Assembly (NCBI GenBank): GCA_951800555.1
Contig: CATOJU010000041.1
Location: forward strand, 1 to 7,264
Reading direction: 5' to 3'
Length of the DNA stretch: 7,264 bases
Origin: an uncultured Rickettsiales bacterium
GTDB taxonomy: Bacteria; Pseudomonadota; Alphaproteobacteria; Rickettsiales; UBA1997
Under the pieces are notes generated by a model that was not told where the DNA came from, ran no database searches, and saw only the letters and a list, made by a program, of their open reading frames with translations. Numbering within the stretch: the stretch's first letter is position 1; each line of letters begins with the position of its first letter. Position numbers and translations under genes: made by a program. This document shows, one piece after another, positions 1-6,382 of this stretch.

Positions 1-1283
1 TCTATAGCTCTATTTTTAATTTCTGTAGCTATATCTTCATCAAAACCTTCTATTTTTTCTAAATCATCAATATCAGCTTCAGCAATTTCTTCTATACTTC
101 CATAACCATCAACTACTAATAATTGAGCTATTACTTCTTCTACATCTAAAGCTTCCATAAATAATTTTGTATTATCATTAAATTCTGTTGTTCTTTTTTC
201 TTTTTCCTCCTCTTCTGTCATAATATTTATTCTACCACCTATAATTTTTGAAGCAAGTCTTATATTTTGCCCATTTCTACCTATTGCTAAACTTAATTGA
301 TCCTGTGGTACAACGGCATCAATAGTACCAGTATTATCATTAACAACAACTTTACTTACTTTTGCAGGGGCTAATAAATTAGCTACTAATTCAGCTTTTT
401 CAGGAGACCATTTTATAACATCAATTTTTTCACCCCTTAATTCACCTGAAACAGCTTGAATTTTTGAACCTCTAGGACCTACACAAATTCCAACCACATC
501 ACTTATATTGTCCCTTGAATAAACAACAACTTTTGCTTTTGAACCAGGATCTCTAGCTACACCTTTTGCCTCTATAAGCCCATCATACATTTCAGGAATT
601 TCCTGTTTCATTAATTCTATTAAAAAATTATTGTCAGTTCTTGATAAATATATTTGATTATCAGTACTTTTAATAACATCAACAATATATGCCTTAATTC
701 TATCATTAACTTTAAAATATTCACCTTGTATCAAATTATTTTTATCTAATAATGTCTCATAACCATCTACTTCAACCACAATATTTCTTTGACCATTCTT
801 TTTAACAACACCATAAACAACAGAACCAACCTTTTTAATAAATTCATTATATTCCTTTTCTTTTTCAGCTTCTTTAACTTTTTTAATTATTTCTGTTCTT
901 GCAAATTGAACTACTAATCTGCTCATATCTATTGGTGGTAATTCAACTTTTATAGTTCCACCAACTTCTACATTTTCCTGAAACTTAGCTTTTCCATCTT
1001 TTACACTTTGAACAGCATCTTTTAAAGTAGTATGTGTTTTATGATTTATATTAGCTGCTTCGTTATCATTAACTATTTCGAATACATTATATAATTTTAT
1101 ATCACCATTTTTTTTATCTATTTCACATTCTATATTCAAATCGTGTCCATATTTTTTTCTTGCTGCTAATTTTAACCCAGCTTCCATCGCATTTATTATA
1201 CTATCCACTGGAATACCTTTATCATTAGCCATTCTCTCTGATACTAATAATAGTTCTCTACTACCTTTTACTATGTCACTCAT
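1..1283 (-). CDS. nusA: Transcription termination/antitermination factor NusA (3' end cut by window edge)
   Basis: NusA binds RNA polymerase and nascent RNA and modulates pausing, intrinsic termination and antitermination. Reading the minus strand from the ATG at 1283-1281 gives 427 codons without a stop, up to the left window edge. The N-terminal RNAP-binding domain covers about residues 1-130. An S1 domain follows at about 152-216 (VGSVVYGVV to IYLSRT). KH1 covers about 225-313, with the GxxG loop at VGPRG (268-272) and GELRGEKIDVI. KH2 covers about 318-356, with AIGRNGQNIRLA. An acidic linker leads to a helix-hairpin-helix-like repeat at about 375-425 (VDGYGSIEEIAEADIDDLEKIEGF). Family members are about 500 residues or longer, so the C-terminal end is off-window. 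A weak SD (AGG, 1295-1293) lies 9 nt before the start. In most alphaproteobacteria rimP precedes nusA; here the upstream neighbour is divergent leuS. Downstream ylxR/infB would be expected but cannot be seen. Confidence 0.96.
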   Translation of the reverse strand, partial: MSDIVKGSRELLLVSERMANDKGIPVDSIINAMEAGLKLAARKKYGHDLNIECEIDKKNGDIKLYNVFEIVNDNEAANINHKTHTTLKDAVQSVKDGKAKFQENVEVGGTIKVELPPIDMSRLVVQFARTEIIKKVKEAEKEKEYNEFIKKVGSVVYGVVKKNGQRNIVVEVDGYETLLDKNNLIQGEYFKVNDRIKAYIVDVIKSTDNQIYLSRTDNNFLIELMKQEIPEMYDGLIEAKGVARDPGSKAKVVVYSRDNISDVVGICVGPRGSKIQAVSGELRGEKIDVIKWSPEKAELVANLLAPAKVSKVVVNDNTGTIDAVVPQDQLSLAIGRNGQNIRLASKIIGGRINIMTEEEEKEKRTTEFNDNTKLFMEALDVEEVIAQLLVVDGYGSIEEIAEADIDDLEKIEGFDEDIATEIKNRAI

Positions 1284-1311
1284 TGTTTTAAACCTGTTTT
1301 TATATTAAAAA

Positions 1312-1339
1312 TTACCTATTTAACGGATTAAATAGGTAA
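1312..1339 (-). promoter_or_regulatory. Perfect hairpin in the presumed nusA leader (possible attenuator)
   Basis: The arm TTACCTATTTAA (1312-1323) and its exact complement TTAAATAGGTAA (1328-1339) flank a 4-base loop that reads TCCG on the minus strand. The hairpin ends 28 nt before the nusA ATG and is followed on the minus strand by TTTTT (1311-1307 region). In the nusA direction it therefore looks like a small intrinsic terminator. No minus-strand gene lies upstream that would need terminating, since leuS is divergent, so an attenuator or protein-binding site in the nusA leader is the simplest reading. The function is inferred; only the symmetry is seen directly. The stem contains two G-C pairs. 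A DNA operator for a dimeric regulator is an alternative. Confidence 0.55.
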
Positions 1340-1360
1340 AAAATTCTATCACATAATATG

Positions 1361-1389
1361 ATGATAATTTATATTTTTTTAAAAATCAA
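1361..1389 (-). promoter_or_regulatory. Candidate sigma70-type promoter for nusA
   Basis: On the minus strand, TTGATT (1389-1384) and TATCAT (1366-1361) are separated by exactly 17 bases, matching the -35 and -10 consensus in 4/6 and 5/6 positions. Initiation would fall near 1354, giving a leader of about 70 nt that contains the 1312-1339 hairpin. A competing -10 (TATTAT, 1358-1353) lies just downstream but lacks a good -35. AT-rich sequence makes chance matches common. Confidence 0.4.
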
Positions 1390-1554
1390 GAAGAAAATAA
1401 AAGAAAAAAAACAATATGTAATAATTTCTATTAATAAGCTTTTTGTTTAGAAAATTTTAATATAAATAACTATATTTTATTATCGAATTATAAAAACAAT
1501 AAATAATAAAGAATTATAAAAATTATTGTAATATTAAAAAAAATGAATTTTTTA

Positions 1555-1582
1555 TTTACTTTTAAAAATTTTATGTTATAAT
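1555..1582 (+). promoter_or_regulatory. Candidate extended -10 promoter for leuS
   Basis: A perfect -10 box TATAAT (1577-1582) is preceded by TG (1574-1575) in the extended -10 position. A -35-like TTTACT (1555-1560) lies 16 bases upstream. Initiation near 1589 would leave a leader of only about 20 nt before the leuS ATG, which has no recognisable Shine-Dalgarno. The position directly before the first gene of the plus-strand cluster supports the call. Confidence 0.55.
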
Positions 1583-1608
1583 TTATTTAAAATAAATATT
1601 ACAAAACT

Positions 1609-4161
1609 ATGGTGGTAGAGAATTATAATTTTAAATTAACTGAAAAAAAATGGCAAAAATATTGGGAAGATAATAATTCTTTTTATTTTAAAAAAAGTAG
1701 CGATAAAAAAAATTATTATGTTTTATCAATGTTACCCTATCCATCTGGTGAATTGCATGTAGGACATTTAAGAAATTATATGATAGGTGATATAATTGCG
1801 AGATTTAAGCGTATGCAAGGTTATAATGTATTGCATCCTATGGGAGCAGATGCATTTGGTTTACCAGCAGAAAATGCAGCTATAAAAAGAAAAATTCATC
1901 CAGAAGATTGGACCAAACAAAATATAGAAAAATTCATTTTTAGTATGAAAAAAATCGGACTTTCAATAGATTTTTCGAAATATGTAGCCACTTGTTTTCC
2001 AGATTATTATGGAAAACAACAGAAAATGTTTATAGATTTTTATAAAAAAGGTCTGTGTTATCAAAAAGATAGTTTTGTAAATTGGGATCCAGTAGATCAA
2101 ACAGTATTAGCTAATGAACAGGTTGTAGAAGGAAGAGGTTGGAGAAGTGGCGCTTTAGTAGAAAAGAAAAAATTGAAACAATGGTTTTTTAAAACAACTA
2201 ACTATGCAGAAGAATTATTGAAAGATATAGATGATAAATTACAAGATTGGCCTGAAAAGATAAAATTAATGCAAAAAAATTGGATAGGAAAAAGTGAAGG
2301 CGCCTTAGTTGATTTTGAAATTATTGATAATAAAAATGTAAAAGATTACAATAAAATTACAGTTTATACTACAAGGCCGGATACAATTTTTGGTGCAAGT
2401 TTTGTTGGTATTTCCGCAAATCATCCTATAGCAGAGGAATTAGCGAAAAATAATACTGATATCAAGAATTTTATTGAGGAATGTCAAAAAACCTCTGTTG
2501 ACGAAGAAACTATTGAAACTATGGAAAAAAAAGGTATAGACACTGGTTTAAAAGTAAAACATCCTTTTGATTCTAATATTGAATTACCTGTTTATATAGC
2601 TAATTTTATCTTAATGGATTATGGAACTGGAGCAATTTTTGCTTGCCCTGCTCACGATGAAAGAGATTATGAATTTGCAAAAAAATATAATTTACCAATA
2701 AAAGTTGTTGTTAGTCCAGATGGAAAAGATTTTGAATTAAATAAAGAACAAGGTGCCTATACTGAAGAAGGAATTGCCATAAATTCTAGTTTTTTAAATG
2801 GTCTTTCTTCGAAAGAAGCAAAAGCGAAAGCAATAGAAAAAATTGAAGAATTGGGTATTGGAGAGAAAAAAGTTAATTATAGATTGAGAGATTGGGGTTT
2901 TTCTAGACAAAGATATTGGGGTTGCCCTATTCCAATTGTTTATTGTGAAAAATGTGGAACAGTACACCTAAAAGAGAAAGATTTACCATTGGAATTGCCA
3001 AAAGATGTTGAGTTTACAGGAAGAGGTAATCCATTGGAAAATCATCCTACTTGGAAATATACAAAATGTCCAGAATGTGGTGGTCCAGCTATTCGAGAAA
3101 CTGACACAATGGATACTTTTGTTGATTCTTCTTGGTATTTTTTAAGGTATCTAGATTTAACGGAGCCAGAACCATTTAATGCTAAATTATGTGAAGAGAT
3201 GTTGCCTATTAATTGCTATATTGGTGGTGCAGAGCACGCCACAATGCATTTGATTTATTGCAGATTTTTCACAAAAATTTTAAGAGATTGCGGATATTTT
3301 AATATAGATGAACCAGTTAAAAAACTTTTTAATCAAGGTATGGTTTGTCATAAAGCCTATAGAGGGAAAAATAGTAAAGATTGGTGTTATCCTTGGAATC
3401 TTGTAGAAAGAGATGGAAAATTCTATAATAACGAAACTAATGAAGAATTAGTTTATGAAGGGATTATAAAAATGAGTAAATCAAAAAGTAATGTTATTGA
3501 TATTTTAAAAATAATTGACGCCTATGGTGCAGATGCCGCAAGGATGTTTGTAATGTCTGATACACCAGCAGATAAAGATTTCGAGTGGTCAGAGCAAGGA
3601 ATTGAAGGCTGTTGGAGATATATTAATAAATTTTATAGGTTAATTTCAAATTTTAAAGAAAAATATGATTTAAATAATATTAATTATACAAATGATATTA
3701 TAAAAATTACACATAAAACTATAAAAGCAGTTCAAAATAATTTTGAAAATTTAGAATTCAATAAAGCTATTGCAAAAATTAGAGAATTAACAAATTTTTT
3801 AGAAAAAGTTAGTCTAGATAATGAAGAAAATAAAAAATCTTACTATTTTGCTATAGTAAATGCTGTAAAATTATTTAATCCTATAACCCCGCATGTCTGC
3901 AGTGAATTACTAGAATTATTAGGAATTAATAATAATATCTGGCCTAATTATAATGAATCCTTAACTATTGATAATAACGTTACAATAGCAATACAAATTA
4001 ATGGTAAATTAAGAACTACTATTGATGTTGCAAAAGATACAATTAAAGATGAAGTTGAAAATATTGTAAAATCTAATAATATAGTAAAAAAATATATTGA
4101 TGGAAAAAATATTAAAAAAATTATATTTGTGCCAAATAAATTAGTAAATTTAGTTTTATAA
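1609..4161 (+). CDS. leuS: Leucine--tRNA ligase (LeuRS)
   Basis: This cytoplasmic class I aminoacyl-tRNA synthetase charges tRNA-Leu and hydrolyses mischarged products. All family landmarks are present in 850 residues, a normal bacterial length. The HIGH motif is HVGH (50-53) after PYPSGEL. The CP1 editing domain has the threonine-rich TTRPDTIFGA (254-263) and GTGAIFACPAHDERD (339-353), in which D350 is the expected editing aspartate. A zinc site is formed by C446, C449, C487 and C490 (CEKC/CPEC). DTMDTFVDSSWYF lies at 499-511 and KMSKS at 621-625. A helical anticodon-binding domain and the C-terminal tRNA-binding domain (QINGKLR to IIFVPNKLVNLV) follow. The start is chosen because the family's conserved 'KWQKYWE' lies at residues 14-20. 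There is no clear SD. dprA follows after 27 nt. The GMVCH segment before KMSKS favours Alphaproteobacteria, where lptE/holA often follow leuS; they are absent here. Confidence 0.98.
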   Translation: MVVENYNFKLTEKKWQKYWEDNNSFYFKKSSDKKNYYVLSMLPYPSGELHVGHLRNYMIGDIIARFKRMQGYNVLHPMGADAFGLPAENAAIKRKIHPEDWTKQNIEKFIFSMKKIGLSIDFSKYVATCFPDYYGKQQKMFIDFYKKGLCYQKDSFVNWDPVDQTVLANEQVVEGRGWRSGALVEKKKLKQWFFKTTNYAEELLKDIDDKLQDWPEKIKLMQKNWIGKSEGALVDFEIIDNKNVKDYNKITVYTTRPDTIFGASFVGISANHPIAEELAKNNTDIKNFIEECQKTSVDEETIETMEKKGIDTGLKVKHPFDSNIELPVYIANFILMDYGTGAIFACPAHDERDYEFAKKYNLPIKVVVSPDGKDFELNKEQGAYTEEGIAINSSFLNGLSSKEAKAKAIEKIEELGIGEKKVNYRLRDWGFSRQRYWGCPIPIVYCEKCGTVHLKEKDLPLELPKDVEFTGRGNPLENHPTWKYTKCPECGGPAIRETDTMDTFVDSSWYFLRYLDLTEPEPFNAKLCEEMLPINCYIGGAEHATMHLIYCRFFTKILRDCGYFNIDEPVKKLFNQGMVCHKAYRGKNSKDWCYPWNLVERDGKFYNNETNEELVYEGIIKMSKSKSNVIDILKIIDAYGADAARMFVMSDTPADKDFEWSEQGIEGCWRYINKFYRLISNFKEKYDLNNINYTNDIIKITHKTIKAVQNNFENLEFNKAIAKIRELTNFLEKVSLDNEENKKSYYFAIVNAVKLFNPITPHVCSELLELLGINNNIWPNYNESLTIDNNVTIAIQINGKLRTTIDVAKDTIKDEVENIVKSNNIVKKYIDGKNIKKIIFVPNKLVNLVL

Positions 4162-4177
4162 TAAAAAAATATTAATT

Positions 4178-4183
4178 AAAGGG
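4178..4183 (+). promoter_or_regulatory. Ribosome binding site of dprA
   Basis: AAAGGG lies five bases before the ATG at 4189. It supports this start over the ATG codons further inside the gene. leuS and the DUF3168-like gene, in contrast, show no recognisable SD. Confidence 0.6.
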
Positions 4184-4188
4184 AAAAA

Positions 4189-5343
4189 ATGAATGAGGAA
4201 AAATTAAATATTTTTAAATTATCAAGAGCAAAAGGCTTAAGTAATTTACTTTTTCATAAATCTTTAAAAATTTATGGGACAGCTACTAATATTATAAAAA
4301 ATATTGATAGTATTGGTAGAAAAATTACTATTCCGGCGAATGAAGAAATAGAAAAAGAATTAGAAATTTGTAAAAAAGAAGGTATTAAAATTATAGATTA
4401 TACAGACGATATATATCCAAATTATTTAAAAAATATACCTTCTTTTCCAATAGTTTTAAGTTGTAAAGGCAATTTAGAATTGTTTAAAAATGAAAGAAAA
4501 TTAGCTATAGTTGGTTCAAGGATTTGTTCTATAAATAACTTTAATTTTGTAAACAAAATATCAAAAGAAGTATCTAATTATGGATATATAATTGTTTCTG
4601 GTATGGCGAAAGGTGTAGATTCTGCAGCACATAGTGGTTCATTGAAAAATGGAACAATAGCAGTACTTGGAACTGGAATTAATAAAATTTATCCAAAAGA
4701 AAATGAATATTTATATTATGAGATATTAGATAATAATGGACTTATTATTACTGAATTTCCTTATAATACAGCCCCAAAACCTGAAAATTTCCCAATTAGG
4801 AATAGAATAATAGTTGGATTATCAAGGGGTATATTGGTAGCTAATGCTGGCGCTGTATCTGGTACAAGCCATACAGCAAAACAAGCATTAGAATTTAATA
4901 GGGAAATTATGGCTTTTCCTGGTAGCCCATATGATGAAAAAAATATTGGTTCAAATAAACTATTAAAAGATGGTGCGACTATGGTAGTAGACACAAAAGA
5001 TATTATTGAATGCTTAGAAACTTTTATGCCACAAAATAATGGTTCCTATTTAAACGATAATAAAGATCAATTTAAAGGTGATAGTATTACAGATAATTTT
5101 GAATCAATTGTTGAACAATACGACTATAGCGATAATTATCAAAAAAATGAAGACGAAAAAATAACTTTGGAAGAATTGATACTATCAAAACTTGATTTTG
5201 TTCCAATAAGTATAGATGAAGTTGTTGAAAATATTGTAGGGTATGATTTAAATATTATTAATGCCACAATAATGAAAATGCAATTAAGTGGTAAAATTAT
5301 TATGGAAAACAGTAAGATATTTTTATTTAAAGAGCAAAATTAA
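4189..5343 (+). CDS. dprA: DNA processing protein DprA (Smf family)
   Basis: DprA binds incoming single-stranded DNA and loads RecA. It is needed for natural transformation and, in Rhodobacter capsulatus, for recipients of GTA DNA. The 384-residue protein has a helical N-terminal domain (about 1-75). The extended Rossmann fold (about 85-275) shows LAIVGSR (105-111), SGMAKGVDSAAH (137-148), GTIAVLGTGINKIYP (155-169), FPIRNRIIVGLSRG (201-214), PGSP (244-247) and IGSNKLLKDGA (253-263). A polar, poorly conserved linker (about 280-322) leads to a C-terminal winged-helix-like domain (about 325-381). The segment that usually reads 'VEA..RSGSLITA' is here VANAGAVSGTSHTA (217-230), so several commonly conserved residues differ while the fold is intact. 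The gene follows leuS by 27 nt and is probably co-transcribed. In alphaproteobacteria dprA often neighbours plsY and topA, which are not here. Confidence 0.93.
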   Translation: MNEEKLNIFKLSRAKGLSNLLFHKSLKIYGTATNIIKNIDSIGRKITIPANEEIEKELEICKKEGIKIIDYTDDIYPNYLKNIPSFPIVLSCKGNLELFKNERKLAIVGSRICSINNFNFVNKISKEVSNYGYIIVSGMAKGVDSAAHSGSLKNGTIAVLGTGINKIYPKENEYLYYEILDNNGLIITEFPYNTAPKPENFPIRNRIIVGLSRGILVANAGAVSGTSHTAKQALEFNREIMAFPGSPYDEKNIGSNKLLKDGATMVVDTKDIIECLETFMPQNNGSYLNDNKDQFKGDSITDNFESIVEQYDYSDNYQKNEDEKITLEELILSKLDFVPISIDEVVENIVGYDLNIINATIMKMQLSGKIIMENSKIFLFKEQN

Positions 5344-5443
5344 ATTACTATTAATTTAAATTAAGACCCTATATAAAATAAATTCTATACTTCCATTAAA
5401 ATTTAAAAATTATTTATATTAAAATCAAAAAAATATAAAAACA

Positions 5444-5854
5444 ATGTTTATAATTAATAAAATACAAAAAATTATATATAACCAACTAGTGAATAGTGAA
5501 AGTGAAAATATAAAAAAATTAAAAAATATTGTTACTACATCTATTATTAATTCAAATTTTCCATATTTAATTATAGATATAAATAATGTAGAGATAGATA
5601 AAAATTTTAATAATAATTATTATATAGCAAATATAAAAATAAAAATCTTTGACAAAAATGAAAGTAGTAAAAATATTATAGATATAACTAATGATATATT
5701 TAATGAATTATCAAATTTAAATAATATTTATATTGATAATAATCAAATAATTGATATTAATTTAATTAATACAGAAATGAGTTTATTTAATGAAATAAAT
5801 TCAATTTGGAACTGCAACTTAAATTTTAAAATTATTATTGAAAATATTATTTAA
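5444..5854 (+). CDS. DUF3168-like protein, probable GTA/phage tail terminator
   Basis: This 136-residue protein is rich in Asn and Ile. Its layout matches my recollection of the DUF3168 family, which includes the RcGTA gene 8 product, a tail-terminator ring protein at the head-tail joint. It has an N-terminal helix (3-18), then NFPYLIID (38-45), where the family has 'FPYV..'. Next come a charged turn, the alternating strand YYIANIKIKIFDKNESS (59-75), a helix NIIDITNDIFNEL (77-89) equivalent to 'ea..ia..v..aL', and C-terminal strands ending WNCNLNFKIIIENI (122-135), equivalent to the family's final 'G.l.fr..te'. The assignment rests on pattern, not on invariant residues. It lies 100 nt after dprA, without a visible SD, and 4 nt before the next gene. 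No other capsid or tail gene is in the window, so it is a scattered or remnant GTA gene if the call is right. Confidence 0.55.
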   Translation: MFIINKIQKIIYNQLVNSESENIKKLKNIVTTSIINSNFPYLIIDINNVEIDKNFNNNYYIANIKIKIFDKNESSKNIIDITNDIFNELSNLNNIYIDNNQIIDINLINTEMSLFNEINSIWNCNLNFKIIIENII

Positions 5855-5858
5855 CATA

Positions 5859-6200
5859 ATGAAAATTGAAAGATTAAAAAATAAACCAATGGATGCATTG
5901 AGTAAAATAAAAAATATTATTAATATACCAATTAGTTTGTTGGAAAGTAATGTTATCTCAATGAAAAATGGCAAAACTGAATTTAAAGAAAAAGAATTAT
6001 TGAATTTTTTAGTTGGAAATAAAGAAAATATAGTATCGATTATAACAAAATTAAGTAATTTAATATTAAAACTTAATGTTTTAGAACAAAAAGAAAAAAA
6101 TAATAATGAAAATGATAAATTTAATCTTAATGAAATCGACTTAACAATAATCAAAAAATATTTAGATGAAAATTTAAAAAATAATTATTATCAAGAATAA
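5859..6200 (+). CDS. Unrecognised small helical protein downstream of the DUF3168-like gene
   Basis: I do not recognise this protein. From the ATG at 5859 it has 113 residues and starts 4 nt after the upstream stop. A TTG at 5838 would add seven residues but would overlap that gene, so ATG is preferred. The sequence is charged and predicted mostly helical: a basic N-terminus (MKIERLKNK), a central segment (KEKELLNFLVGNKENIVSI), then an amphipathic stretch of leucines and isoleucines (ITKLSNLILKLNVLEQKEK) that could form a coiled coil. A polar NNNEND linker and an acidic final helix (NEIDLTIIKKYLDE) follow. There is no signal peptide or membrane segment. Tight coupling suggests it works with the DUF3168-like protein. 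A GTA gp1-like small terminase is one possibility, because that protein is also short and coiled-coil, but this is speculation. The product is real rather than a shadow because of the spacing and the terminator directly behind it. Confidence 0.65.
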   Translation: MKIERLKNKPMDALSKIKNIINIPISLLESNVISMKNGKTEFKEKELLNFLVGNKENIVSIITKLSNLILKLNVLEQKEKNNNENDKFNLNEIDLTIIKKYLDENLKNNYYQE

Positions 6201-6208
6201 TATATTCA

Positions 6209-6279
6209 TTACTAAATATTTATAATTTTCTTTATTTATTTTAATAAACTTTTTATATTTAGTAACTTTTTATTATTTT
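6209..6279 (+). terminator. Probable terminator of the leuS-dprA cluster
   Basis: An 11-bp perfect inverted repeat, TTACTAAATAT (6209-6219) and ATATTTAGTAA (6255-6265), begins 8 nt after the last plus-strand stop codon. It is followed by C and the T-rich run TTTTTATTATTTT (6267-6279). The 35-base loop contains a second short pairing, TTTATT (6231-6236) with AATAAA (6243-6248). The position and T-tract fit rho-independent termination on the plus strand. The stem has only one G-C pair and the loop is long, so the strength is doubtful. Confidence 0.45.
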
Positions 6280-6283
6280 ATCT

Positions 6284-6338
6284 CGGCATCTATTAATTTA
6301 CAATCAAGATTTTATGTTAATAAAATCTTGATATGCCG
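6284..6338. other. Nested palindromic element in the convergent gap
   Basis: An inner perfect hairpin ATCAAGATTTTA (6303-6314) / TAAAATCTTGAT (6321-6332) with a 6-base loop is enclosed by an outer perfect pairing CGGCAT (6284-6289) / ATGCCG (6333-6338). The outer stem abuts the inner stem on the right and leaves a 13-base bulge on the left. The outer stem is strikingly G+C-rich for this DNA. Neither strand shows a T-tract directly behind it, so it is not a standard intrinsic terminator. It could be a structured RNA, a processing site or a dispersed palindromic repeat of the kind known in Rickettsia genomes. No family was recognised. Confidence 0.5.
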
Positions 6339-6341
6339 CAT

Positions 6342-6358
6342 AAAAAACTACCGTGTAG
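6342..6358 (-). terminator. Small terminator-like hairpin after the phosphatase gene
   Basis: On the minus strand, CTAC-ACG-GTAG (6358-6348) is followed immediately by TTTTTT (6347-6342), 25 nt past the phosphatase stop codon. The stem is only four pairs, extendable by G-U pairs using the GGG at 6361-6359 against the T-tract. The location is right for a minus-strand terminator, but the hairpin is weak. The nested palindrome lies just downstream and may assist. Confidence 0.35.
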
Positions 6359-6382
6359 CCCAAAGGATTTTATAATTTTTTA

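Larger units (their letters stand above)
1284..1608. other. Divergent nusA/leuS intergenic region
   Basis: These 325 bases separate two divergent genes and contain no convincing ORF. They hold a perfect inverted repeat close to nusA (1312-1339), a candidate nusA promoter (1361-1389, minus) and a candidate leuS promoter (1555-1582, plus). The middle, about 1390-1550, is low-complexity A/T sequence. There a 12-base direct repeat (GAATTATAAAAA at 1485-1496 and 1511-1522) and a short inverted repeat (ACAATAA 1496-1502 / TTATTGT 1523-1529) are visible. Both could be chance in such composition. No tRNA or sRNA was recognised. Confidence 0.7.

Noticed and set aside
1485..1522. 12-base direct repeat GAATTATAAAAA, 26 bases apart
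   Set aside because: Only two copies in low-complexity A/T sequence; easily due to chance.
4761..4994. 77-codon minus-strand open frame
   Set aside because: It lies entirely inside the conserved Rossmann core of dprA on the opposite strand, has no SD and no family resemblance.
5344..5443. TATAAA- and TATATT-like boxes before the DUF3168-like gene
   Set aside because: Such hexamers are expected by chance here and no properly spaced -35 box was convincing, so no promoter is called. A separate promoter is still possible.
5838..5858. TTG start seven codons upstream for the small helical protein
   Set aside because: It would overlap the DUF3168-like gene and has no SD. The ATG at 5859 sits 4 nt after the stop, a typical coupled arrangement.
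5819..6154. 111-codon minus-strand open frame with hydrophobic stretches
   Set aside because: It is antisense to the two small plus-strand genes. Its Phe/Leu/Ile-rich content is what antisense of Lys/Asn-rich AT-rich coding DNA gives. Spacing and a following terminator favour the plus-strand genes.
6341..6370. G+C-richer stretch considered as a tRNA or tmRNA fragment
   Set aside because: No T-arm, cloverleaf or CCA-proximal acceptor pairing could be drawn on either strand.
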